Of a stretch of 8,083 bases of DNA, positions 1 through 4,882 are shown one piece after another (the first letter of the stretch is position 1; each line of letters opens with the position of its first letter). The position numbers and the translations under genes were made by a program. The stretch comes from Desulfuromonadaceae bacterium UBA6124 (lineage in GTDB: Bacteria > Desulfobacterota > Desulfuromonadia > Desulfuromonadales > Trichloromonadaceae). Below the pieces are notes generated by a model, which was not told where the DNA came from, did no database searches, and saw only the letters and a program-made list of their open reading frames with translations. The stretch is from positions 1-8,083 of the forward strand of contig DIVU01000022.1 in the NCBI GenBank assembly GCA_002423365.1, given 5' to 3'.

Positions 1-530
1 AAGCGCAGCTGGTTGGCATCGGCCAGATCCTTGCGCGGCACCAGGCCGAGATAGCCGACGATTTGCCGACGATGGTAGATTTCCCGAAAGGAAAGTCCGG
101 CGGGAAAGTGATCCGGCCCATGCAGCAGGGCTTTTTGGCTGTCGAGCAGCACCAGCCGCTGATCAAAGCGCTGCGCGTCCACCCCCCGGCCTTCCCGCCC
201 TCCCCCTTGAGGCCGGTCGCGGTGCCGCTGGAGGCGCCGCTCCAGGCGCTCCAGCTGTTCGGGACTGTAGGCGCGCTCGGGGCCGGTCAGCAAAACCAGC
301 CGATGGAAATTGCCGGGATCATCCCGCAGAAAAGCCCAATCCCCGGATTCGTCGTAACGCGCTTCCAGTTCAACGGCAAGGCGTTCCAGCCGTTCCACGT
401 CCAGGGTGTTGACATACTGGAGAAAGCCCCGGTCGAGGCTCCACTGCACGATCAGCAGCATCCCCAGGGCGACCAGGGCGCTGGCCGCGAGCAGGGCAAA
501 AAAGAGTCGATACCTGATATTCAGGCGCAT
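1..530 (-). CDS. BaeS-type sensor histidine kinase, N-terminal part (runs off the window)
   Basis: Only the first 176 codons are in the window; the gene continues leftward past position 1. The start ATG (528-530) is preceded on its strand by GGAG at a 9-base spacing. Residues about 9-29 form one hydrophobic membrane segment after a basic start (MRLNIRYRL). Residues 30-176 form an extracytoplasmic sensor region with the pattern of BaeS kinases: FLQYVNTLDVERLERLA near residues 36-52, GDWAFL at 63-68, and IVGYLGLVP followed by KDLADANQLR at 157-176. In this family the second membrane helix, HAMP, HisKA and ATPase domains follow; they are not visible here. The known role is envelope-stress sensing with an OmpR-family partner, and in E. 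coli BaeSR controls spy. The divergent genes on the other strand include a Spy-like protein, which fits. No partner regulator gene lies inside the window; it would have to be to the left. Family assignment is firm, the exact signal is unknown. Confidence 0.85.
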   Translation of the reverse strand, partial: MRLNIRYRLFFALLAASALVALGMLLIVQWSLDRGFLQYVNTLDVERLERLAVELEARYDESGDWAFLRDDPGNFHRLVLLTGPERAYSPEQLERLERRLQRHRDRPQGGGREGRGVDAQRFDQRLVLLDSQKALLHGPDHFPAGLSFREIYHRRQIVGYLGLVPRKDLADANQLR

Positions 531-563
531 GGCGGCACACTCCAAAGTTCGCTGTCCAATTTT

Positions 564-572
564 CTTTTAGCA
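564..572 (-). promoter_or_regulatory. Possible extended -10 for the BaeS-type kinase gene
   Basis: On the minus strand the sequence reads TGC-TAAAAG, a TGn extended -10 with four of six matches to TATAAT. It would place the transcript start near 557, about 27 bases before the ATG, just upstream of the GGAG ribosome binding site. The -35 area is only a T-run. This is a weak call based on consensus alone. Confidence 0.25.
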
Positions 573-619
573 CAGCCGCCCGAAAAAAAACCACCGTCAC
601 GCCCACACCAGGCATCTTT

Positions 620-658
620 CCTCATTTCTTCCCTATTTCGTGCAAAATCTGCTGTTAT
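620..658 (+). promoter_or_regulatory. Candidate promoter with tandem direct repeats for the SH3/Spy-like unit
   Basis: CCTCATTTC (620-628) and CCCTATTTC (631-639) are direct repeats matching at 7 of 9 positions with an 11-bp period. They occupy the -35 area of a possible extended -10, TGC-TGTTAT (650-658, four of six matches). No good -35 hexamer is present. Tandem repeats with a helical-turn period in place of a -35 are typical of promoters activated by OmpR/PhoB-family regulators, the class that partners BaeS kinases. The repeats are seen directly; the regulator and promoter function are inferred. Confidence 0.3.
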
Positions 659-675
659 TTTTTCCCCAAGCACGA

Positions 676-699
676 GGGGCGGTGAAAAAATGCCGCCCC
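676..699 (+). promoter_or_regulatory. GC hairpin in the leader, just before the ribosome binding site
   Basis: GGGGCGG (676-682) pairs perfectly with CCGCCCC (693-699) around a 10-base A-rich loop. It ends 7 bases before the AAAGGAGG ribosome binding site (707-714) of the SH3-domain gene. There is no T-run on either side, so it is not a terminator. CCCC at 664-667 could pair with GGGG at 676-679 as an alternative fold. It may stabilise or modulate the mRNA leader, or be a DNA operator. Confidence 0.35.
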
Positions 700-719
700 C
701 ATCCGCAAAGGAGGTCGCT

Positions 720-1346
720 ATGAAAAAAACCGCTTACGTTGCAACGCTCCTGATAAGCAGCCTGCTCAGCGCCGCCGCCCTGCCCGCCGAAGCCCTGGCC
801 GACCGCCGGGACCACCGTTCCCAACGGTGGGAAGAACGCGCGCCGCGCTCCGTCAAACACGCCCCGTATCGGGCCCCGGCCAAACATTACCGTGGCCATG
901 AACATGTCCGGGTCGGCAAGCACGACTACTATCATCGCAACGGCCGCTTCTTCCGGCCGGGCTCTTCCGGCCTGATCTCGGTCCGTGCCCCCCTCGGCGC
1001 AATCGTCGCCGGCCTGCCGGTCGGCTTTTCGATGGTGCTCTCCGGCGGCACGAACTACTTCCAGGCCGGCGGGACCTACTACAACCAGGTTCCCTCCGGT
1101 TACATGGTAGTCGAAGAGCCACGCCGGCGGCCGGACCGGGGCTATGCGGGGAAGGTGCCGCGATACGTCACCGTCAACTCGGCCCTGCTCAACATCCGCA
1201 GCGGCCCGGGACAGCACTTCGGCATCGCCGGTCAGGTCGGGCGCGGGCAGCGACTGCCGGTTTACGACAACAGGGAGGGATGGTATTACATCGAACAACC
1301 AAACGGCGCGCGCGGCTGGATCATGGCCGACTTCGCCCTGCGCTGA
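720..1346 (+). CDS. Exported DUF6515 plus bacterial SH3 domain protein
   Basis: A 208-residue secreted protein. The ATG at 720 has a strong AAAGGAGG at 707-714 and opens a clear signal peptide (MKKTAYVATLLISS onward) with likely cleavage after ALA27; the open frame upstream of 720 is antisense to the kinase gene and is not part of it. Residues 28-76 are rich in Arg, His and Tyr. Residues about 94-134 match the DUF6515 pattern (GLPVGF, then SGGTNYFQAGGTYYNQ, then GYMVVEEP). Residues about 147-208 are a bacterial SH3 (SH3b) domain with LNIRSGPG at 157-164, GWYYIE at 187-192 and a closing GWIMADF at 199-205. SH3b domains commonly bind peptidoglycan or peptides in the envelope, so a periplasmic or wall-associated role is likely. 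It lies 77 bases upstream of the Spy-like gene, probably in one transcript, and is divergent from the BaeS-type kinase. The precise function is unknown. Confidence 0.88.
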   Translation: MKKTAYVATLLISSLLSAAALPAEALADRRDHRSQRWEERAPRSVKHAPYRAPAKHYRGHEHVRVGKHDYYHRNGRFFRPGSSGLISVRAPLGAIVAGLPVGFSMVLSGGTNYFQAGGTYYNQVPSGYMVVEEPRRRPDRGYAGKVPRYVTVNSALLNIRSGPGQHFGIAGQVGRGQRLPVYDNREGWYYIEQPNGARGWIMADFALR

Positions 1347-1366
1347 ACCGGAACCGACGAATACGC

Positions 1367-1403
1367 TCCCGAAACGGGAATCAACAACGGTACGCCCCGT
1401 ACC
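1367..1403 (+). promoter_or_regulatory. Two small hairpins between the SH3 and Spy-like genes
   Basis: TCCCG (1367-1371) pairs with CGGGA (1375-1379) over a 3-base loop, and GGTACG (1389-1394) pairs perfectly with CGTACC (1398-1403) over CCC. No T-run follows, and the next gene's AAGGAG starts 7 bases later. They look more like intercistronic processing or stability elements than terminators, which keeps co-transcription of the two genes plausible. Confidence 0.35.
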
Positions 1404-1423
1404 CCACACCAAGGAGAACAACC

Positions 1424-1975
1424 ATGAAAACCATGAAGAAAAGCCTGCTCATTCTGCTGATGACGACTCTGGCCCTGGCGGGAAGCCTGGGCGGCGCCCT
1501 GGCCCAGCCGGGCATGGGCAAAGGAATGGGGGACGGCGCCCCCTGCCGCTCCTGCGATGACCGGGGATTGGGCCGGCACCAGGGGAGAATGGCTCAGGCT
1601 CTTGACCTGAGCGAGGAACAGCAGACCAAGATTCAGGGGATCATCACCGAAGAACGGCAAAAGGTCGAGCCGTTGCGCGCGCAGATGGCGGAAACCCGCG
1701 ACAAAATGCGCAAACTCAGCAATGCCGAAAGCTTCGACGAGGCGGCGGTACGCGCCCTGGCCCAGAAAAAAGCCGAAATCCAGACCGAACTGAGCGTCGC
1801 CAAGGCGCGCACCCACAATCGGATCCAGGCTGAACTGACCCCCGAGCAGCGGGACTTGGCGGAAAAGATGCGTCCGGCGATGAATGACGGTCGACGCGGC
1901 AAGGGGCGGTTCTGGGACGGCGAGCGCTACTCGCGCCGGAGCGGGGATCTGCCCCCCTGGTGCCCCAAGCGCTGA
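1424..1975 (+). CDS. Spy/CpxP-like periplasmic protein with LTxxQ motifs
   Basis: A 183-residue exported protein. AAGGAG at 1411-1416 sits 7 bases before the ATG at 1424; an internal ATG at residue 4 is a less well placed alternative. The signal peptide ends near ALA27, before Gln28. The mature part is highly charged and mainly helical. It carries the two marks of the Spy/CpxP family: LSEEQ at 62-66 and a canonical LTPEQ at 138-142, with long basic-acidic helices between. In E. coli, Spy is a periplasmic ATP-independent chaperone and CpxP a modulator of the CpxA kinase; related CnrX/ZraP proteins bind metals. Odd features are Cys41-x2-Cys44 just after the signal peptide, a third cysteine at 180, and a Gly/Met-rich stretch at 29-38. 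The gene is followed by a strong hairpin terminator and sits opposite a BaeS-type kinase, so stress-induced expression is likely. Whether it acts as chaperone, kinase modulator or metal sensor cannot be told. Confidence 0.85.
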   Translation: MKTMKKSLLILLMTTLALAGSLGGALAQPGMGKGMGDGAPCRSCDDRGLGRHQGRMAQALDLSEEQQTKIQGIITEERQKVEPLRAQMAETRDKMRKLSNAESFDEAAVRALAQKKAEIQTELSVAKARTHNRIQAELTPEQRDLAEKMRPAMNDGRRGKGRFWDGERYSRRSGDLPPWCPKR

Positions 1976-2004
1976 GAACGGCGACAGCCAAGTTTTGAGG
2001 GAGA

Positions 2005-2028
2005 CGGCCGGCGGAAAACCGCCGGCCG
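2005..2028 (+). terminator. Probable intrinsic terminator after the Spy-like gene
   Basis: CGGCCGGCGG (2005-2014) and CCGCCGGCCG (2019-2028) form a perfect 10-bp GC stem over an AAAA loop. A short T-rich tail (TGTTTATT, 2031-2038) follows. It lies 30 bases after the stop codon of the Spy-like gene and before an independent promoter. The tail is weak, but the stem is strong. Confidence 0.65.
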
Positions 2029-2063
2029 CGTGTTTATTGAAAAAGCAAGTGGAATCTTAGGGT

Positions 2064-2093
2064 TTGACAGAGAGACGGGGGGTGAGGTAGAAC
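2064..2093 (+). promoter_or_regulatory. Sigma-70-type promoter for the PilZ gene
   Basis: A perfect TTGACA -35 (2064-2069) is followed after 18 bp by TAGAAC (2088-2093), four of six matches to the -10 consensus. The predicted start near 2100 gives a leader of roughly 34 bases before the ATG at 2134. It stands right after the terminator at 2005-2028, so the PilZ gene is likely transcribed on its own. Confidence 0.5.
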
Positions 2094-2133
2094 AAAACCA
2101 TGCTGTCGGTGGAAGAGGGAGATTGACAACGCC

Positions 2134-2844
2134 ATGGGGGTCGATCCGCCGGCAGTTCATGTCTCATCGATCGGGGCGGGGATGTTTCCTCCACACTGTC
2201 AAAAATGCTTTGCCGAAACGCAGATCGTCAAGGTCGTGCTGCCGCTGGGGGAAGATTCCCTCGCCCTCAATGCCCGCGTCTCCCTCGGCGAATTCCCGCT
2301 GATTGAAGGATTTTTTCCCCCCCATAAGCTTCCCGTGACGCAACTGGAACCGGGTCGCATCTGCTTCATCCATTGCACCAGCCCCGCCGGCGCCTTCACC
2401 ATCAGCGCGCGCATCGCCGAGATCCTCGACCCGCGCCGGTTGCGCCTGGACTTTGTCGACTCCTCCCCCCCCGTGCAGCAACGCCAGCATTTTCGGGTCG
2501 AAACCCAAATCCTGATGCATTTCTGGCCGATCGCTTCGCCCCGCCCCCAGGTCGACGTCGAGCCCCGCCGGGTCAACCTCAGCGCCGGCGGTCTCCGTTT
2601 CGCTGTCGACGAACCTCTGGACGAGGGCTGCGAATATGCCTTCGCCATCGAACTGCCGGGCCTGGTCGAGACGATCTTCTGCGACGCCCGGGTGGTGCGC
2701 ATGCTCAATATCCTCGACGAGGAACATGCCGCCTTTCAGTTTACCCGCATCCAACCTGAGGACCGCGAGGACATCACCCGCTACTGCCTGGCCGAGCAGC
2801 GTCGCCTGCTGCGCGAGAAGGTCCATGTGCGCCAGGGCCCTTGA
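2134..2844 (+). CDS. PilZ domain protein (cyclic di-GMP receptor)
   Basis: A 236-residue cytoplasmic protein. The C-terminal half is a PilZ domain with both cyclic di-GMP binding signatures intact: RxxxR at Arg117-Arg121 (RQHFR), and the D/NxSxxG motif as Asn148-x-Ser150-x2-Gly153. The tail (FTRIQPEDREDITRYCLAEQRR, split here at residues 203-214 and 215-224) matches the usual end of PilZ proteins. Residues about 30-112 look like the beta-rich N-terminal partner domain seen in YcgR-like proteins, but this is less certain. The ATG at 2134 has a purine-rich stretch (AGAGGGAGA, 2114-2122) at a long 11-12 base spacing; an ATG at 2182 (residue 17) is an alternative start. Cys22-x2-Cys25 near the N-terminus and Cys77/Cys81 are unusual and could bind metal. 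It is monocistronic and converges on a lipoprotein gene, so the context does not reveal its output; motility or surface control is the family norm. Confidence 0.88.
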   Translation: MGVDPPAVHVSSIGAGMFPPHCQKCFAETQIVKVVLPLGEDSLALNARVSLGEFPLIEGFFPPHKLPVTQLEPGRICFIHCTSPAGAFTISARIAEILDPRRLRLDFVDSSPPVQQRQHFRVETQILMHFWPIASPRPQVDVEPRRVNLSAGGLRFAVDEPLDEGCEYAFAIELPGLVETIFCDARVVRMLNILDEEHAAFQFTRIQPEDREDITRYCLAEQRRLLREKVHVRQGP

Positions 2845-2855
2845 GCCTTCGCTCA
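2842..2855. other. Inverted repeat joining the stop codons of two convergent genes
   Basis: TGAGC (2842-2846) and GCTCA (2851-2855) pair over a CTTC loop. The TGA stop of the PilZ gene is in the left arm and the stop of the lipoprotein gene, read on the other strand, is in the right arm. Only 8 bases separate the two genes. Without a T-run it is at best a weak bidirectional terminator. Confidence 0.3.
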
Positions 2856-3389
2856 GCGCCGGGGGGGATACTGCTCCAGCATCTTCTTGACGGCATTGGG
2901 GATCTTCCCCTGGGCGTCCCGCTCGTCGGTGATGCCGCCGCTTGCCGTCCCCTGCCAAACCAGGGTGCCGGCACGCCGGTCGATCAGCTCGATATTGAGA
3001 AACCCCCGCCCCACCGATTCCGCCTGCCCGTGCCCCACACCTTGCCGAATCCAGCGCCATTGATAGCTGTAGCCGAGATCTCCGGGCGTCGCCGCGACCG
3101 CTTCGCGGATGCGCGTGGTGTAACGCACCAGCAGGTCGGGCTCGTCGGCCCTGACCGCAAGTCCCTTGCCGGTCAACTCCTCGGTCACGGCGCGGCGGAT
3201 AAACTGGTCGGTCATGTCGTCACCGAGCAGGGCATCCATCAGCGCAGGCTTGCCATCCACCCAGAACCAGGTGCGATAGCCGTCGAAATCGGCCTTCCAG
3301 TCGAAAGAGCTCGATACGCTCATGGGCCTGGCACAGGCGGCCAGCAGCACGAGCAGAAGCAGCATCGGCAACCATCGCGAACTTTTCAT
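2853..3389 (-). CDS. DUF4136 family outer-membrane lipoprotein
   Basis: A 178-residue lipoprotein. I start it at the ATG 3387-3389, which has AAGGAG (3398-3403 on the minus strand) at an 8-base spacing; a TTG two codons upstream would be inside that spacing. The basic start and hydrophobic core (MKSSRWLPM then LLLLVLLAAC) end in a lipobox Leu16-Ala-Ala-Cys19, so the mature protein is lipidated at Cys19. Alanine at +2 is not an inner-membrane retention signal, so outer-membrane sorting is expected. The mature part shows the DUF4136 pattern: FDWKADFDGYRTWFW soon after the cysteine, a DLLVRY strand in the middle, and a late TLVWQGTASGGI strand. The molecular function of DUF4136 is not established. 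The gene converges on the PilZ gene and is divergent from pldA across about 200 bp, so it could share regulation with pldA. Confidence 0.87.
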   Translation of the reverse strand: MKSSRWLPMLLLLVLLAACARPMSVSSSFDWKADFDGYRTWFWVDGKPALMDALLGDDMTDQFIRRAVTEELTGKGLAVRADEPDLLVRYTTRIREAVAATPGDLGYSYQWRWIRQGVGHGQAESVGRGFLNIELIDRRAGTLVWQGTASGGITDERDAQGKIPNAVKKMLEQYPPRR

Positions 3390-3444
3390 CGGCAAAACTC
3401 CTTATCGGCAAGGTCGAGGTTTCGGGCAACGCTTCATGGCTGAA

Positions 3445-3453
3445 AGTTTACCA
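3445..3453 (-). promoter_or_regulatory. Possible extended -10 for the DUF4136 lipoprotein gene
   Basis: On the minus strand the sequence reads TGG-TAAACT, an extended -10 with four of six matches. The transcript would begin near 3438, about 50 bases before the ATG. No convincing -35 is seen, so the call is weak. Confidence 0.25.
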
Positions 3454-3475
3454 GAATTGCGCGCACCTGGAGCGC

Positions 3476-3506
3476 TTGCCGCGAAAAGAAGCGGGCGTTT
3501 CGGCAA
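3476..3506. repeat. Imperfect inverted repeat between the lipoprotein gene and pldA
   Basis: TTGCC (3476-3480) pairs with GGCAA (3502-3506), and GAAA (3483-3486) with TTTC (3498-3501), giving 9 bp with a 2-base bulge over an 11-base centre. It lies in the divergent region between two possible promoters, where a shared operator would be expected. No T-run follows, so it is not a terminator. Function is unproven. Confidence 0.3.
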
Positions 3507-3532
3507 AATCTGTTCCCCGTCCGAGCGGGAAG

Positions 3533-3541
3533 TGCTAGGAT
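3533..3541 (+). promoter_or_regulatory. Possible extended -10 for pldA
   Basis: TGC-TAGGAT (3533-3541) is an extended -10 with four of six matches, and would start transcription near 3548, about 45 bases before the GTG start of pldA. The -35 region (TTCCCC near 3513) is poor and lies within a short inverted repeat (TTCCC 3513-3517, GGGAA 3527-3531). A weak call. Confidence 0.25.
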
Positions 3542-3593
3542 TCAATCGCTCGTGCCCTTTCCTTCTTGTCTGCTTGACCCAAAAGGACCAACC

Positions 3594-4643
3594 GTGAACC
3601 CTTTCGCGAAATTTCTGTTTTTTGCCGCGCTCTGCCTCTGCCTGTCACCCCTTCCGGCCCTGGCCGATCTCGCTTCCGGCCTGCAAAACTGCGCAAGCCT
3701 GACGGACGACCGCGAACGCCTCGCCTGCTATGACCGGCTGGCCGTCTCCGCTAGCGATGCCGGCGCCGACGTCGGCGCGGAACTCGCCGTCCTCCCGGCC
3801 GACGTCGAGACCGAAGTCGCGCCACCGGCGGTCCAGGGGGAGGCCGTTTCCCTCCTGACCCGCCGCTGGGAACTGGACGAAAGCCGTCCGCGCGGACGGT
3901 TTACCCTGATGATGCATCGGGACAACTACTTGCTGCCGGTGACCTACAACAACAGTTACTACGAGCCCAAGGAGGGCGAGGAATACACCGTCGAAGAAGT
4001 CAAAGGCTTCGAAGCCAAGTACCAGATCAGCCTCAAGACCAAGCTCTGGCAGGATATTCTCGGCAGCCGCGCCGATCTCTGGTTTGGCTATACCCAGCAA
4101 TCCTACTGGCAGATCTACAACGTCGACGAGTCGGCCCCCTTCCGTGAAACCAATTACGAACCGGAATTACTGGTCAACTACCGGGCCAACCTCAATTTGG
4201 GCCTCGGGGGGCTGCGCCTGCGCACCCTGACCGCCGCCCTGAACCATCAGTCCAACGGCCGCTCCGAGCCCATGTCTCGCAGCTGGAACCGGGTGATCGG
4301 TCAGGTCGGATTAGAAAACGGTCCCCTCACCCTGCTGCTGAAAAGCTGGTACCGCATCCCGGAAAGCCGCAGCGACGACGACAACCGCGACATCGACGAT
4401 TACTTCGGCCCCGGCGAGCTTCAGGCCTACTATCTCAAGGAGAAGCACCGCTTCGGCATGATGCTGCGCAACAACTTCCAGAGTGAAAACCGTACCTCTG
4501 TGCAACTGGAGTGGAGCTACCCGATCCTGGATAAAGTCGGCATCTACGTCCAGTATTTCAACGGCTACGGCGAAAACCTGCTCGACTACGATCAGCACGC
4601 CAACCGCATCGGCGTCGGCTTCATCCTCACCGACTGGAACTAA
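3594..4643 (+). CDS. pldA: Outer-membrane phospholipase A (OMPLA)
   Basis: A 349-residue outer-membrane phospholipase that hydrolyses acyl chains of phospholipids that reach the outer leaflet. I choose the GTG at 3594: AAAAGGA (3581-3587) lies 6 bases upstream, and translation opens with a signal peptide (MNPFAKFLFFAALCLCLS onward) cleaved after ALA24. The catalytic signature NHQSNGR at 217-223 gives His218 and Ser220, with Asn232 in RSWNR, the same spacing as His142, Ser144 and Asn156 of E. coli OMPLA; Ser228 corresponds to its calcium-ligand Ser152. The rest shows alternating aromatic beta strands of a 12-strand barrel. It is about 60 residues longer than the E. coli protein because of an N-terminal extension (about 25-100) with Cys33, Cys45 and DDRERLACYD at 38-47, then an Ala/Val/Pro-rich linker. 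The chain ends in Trp-Asn rather than the aromatic residue usual for barrel assembly. The enzyme assignment is firm. Confidence 0.93.
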   Translation: MNPFAKFLFFAALCLCLSPLPALADLASGLQNCASLTDDRERLACYDRLAVSASDAGADVGAELAVLPADVETEVAPPAVQGEAVSLLTRRWELDESRPRGRFTLMMHRDNYLLPVTYNNSYYEPKEGEEYTVEEVKGFEAKYQISLKTKLWQDILGSRADLWFGYTQQSYWQIYNVDESAPFRETNYEPELLVNYRANLNLGLGGLRLRTLTAALNHQSNGRSEPMSRSWNRVIGQVGLENGPLTLLLKSWYRIPESRSDDDNRDIDDYFGPGELQAYYLKEKHRFGMMLRNNFQSENRTSVQLEWSYPILDKVGIYVQYFNGYGENLLDYDQHANRIGVGFILTDWN

Positions 4644-4700
4644 GATCTCGTACCACGGCCACGCGGGAGGAGACGGCATTTCCGATCAATAGGCCCAGCG

Positions 4701-4739
4701 CCGGCAGCGCCATTTCGAGGCGCTCGGTACAAAATTTTG
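4701..4739 (+). terminator. Possible terminator after pldA
   Basis: AGCGCC (4706-4711) pairs with GGCGCT (4719-4724) over a 7-base loop, extended by CCG (4701-4703) with CGG (4725-4727) past a 2-base bulge. A short TTTT (4735-4738) follows 7 bases later. The stem is good but the T-run is short and displaced, and the same bases belong to a palindrome. Confidence 0.4.
4730..4739. promoter_or_regulatory. Perfect 10-bp palindrome, possible upstream activator site
   Basis: CAAAATTTTG is self-complementary. Its centre is about 84 bp upstream of the start predicted from the sigma-54 promoter at 4793-4809, a normal distance for an enhancer-binding regulator. It also overlaps a TTGACA. A short AT palindrome can arise by chance, so the regulatory role is only a suggestion. 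Confidence 0.25.
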
Positions 4740-4767
4740 ACACTAAAATGACGATGAGGACTTAAAT
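4737..4767 (+). promoter_or_regulatory. Weak sigma-70-type promoter upstream of the kinase gene
   Basis: A perfect TTGACA (4737-4742) is followed by TTAAAT (4762-4767, four of six matches), but the spacer is 19 bp, longer than the ideal 17. It could give a low basal transcript starting near 4774, carrying a longer leader than one from the sigma-54 promoter. Confidence 0.25.
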
Positions 4768-4792
4768 ATAAGGGATTGTGGCCTTTATTTCA

Positions 4793-4809
4793 TGGCCCGG
4801 GTATTGCTT
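4793..4809 (+). promoter_or_regulatory. Sigma-54 (RpoN) promoter for the kinase-regulator operon
   Basis: TGGCCC (4793-4798), 5 bases, then TTGCTT (4804-4809). The invariant GG at 4794-4795 and GC at 4806-4807 are separated by exactly 10 bases, as the -24/-12 class requires. The predicted transcript start is near 4819, 64 bases before the kinase ATG. Sigma-54 promoters need an AAA+ activator; the response regulator encoded downstream is a likely candidate if it is NtrC-type. Confidence 0.75.
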
Positions 4810-4812
4810 ATA

Positions 4813-4876
4813 GTTTCCGCAGCGAGCTCGTTAATCTCATCCGTCCTGGCATTCGGATGACTCGTCCAGCGGAAAC
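4813..4876 (+). promoter_or_regulatory. Nested inverted-repeat leader covering the kinase ribosome binding site
   Basis: Three nested helices can form: GTTTCCGC (4813-4820) with GCGGAAAC (4869-4876), CGAG (4823-4826) with CTCG (4861-4864), and TCATCCG (4837-4843) with CGGATGA (4854-4860). The right outer arm includes GGA at 4871-4873, the only Shine-Dalgarno-like bases before the ATG at 4883. The left outer arm straddles the predicted sigma-54 transcript start. The complementarity is seen directly; the fold and its effect are inferred. Confidence 0.4.
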
Positions 4877-4882
4877 CACACT

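Noticed and set aside
63..719. A long in-frame extension upstream of the SH3-domain gene
   Set aside because: It is antisense to the BaeS-type kinase coding region, and the signal peptide and strong ribosome binding site fix the start at 720.
633..1421. A 262-codon minus-strand frame opposite the SH3-domain gene
   Set aside because: No recognisable domain, no sensible ribosome binding site, and it mirrors a well-supported exported protein.
2123..2128. A second TTGACA just before the PilZ start codon
   Set aside because: It is 6 bases from the ATG, so a promoter there would begin transcription inside the gene.
2164..3060. A 298-codon minus-strand frame across the PilZ gene
   Set aside because: It is antisense to a gene with intact cyclic di-GMP binding motifs and overlaps the lipoprotein gene in another frame; its product is low-complexity Gly/Ala/Asp-rich sequence, as expected from a GC-rich shadow.
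2841..3443. A 200-codon plus-strand frame opposite the DUF4136 lipoprotein gene
   Set aside because: The minus-strand frame has a lipobox, a ribosome binding site and family motifs; this one has none.
4779..4797. Two TGGCC copies 14 bp apart as a second sigma-54 element
   Set aside because: The upstream copy has no TTGC at the required distance; only the 4793 copy fits -24/-12 spacing.
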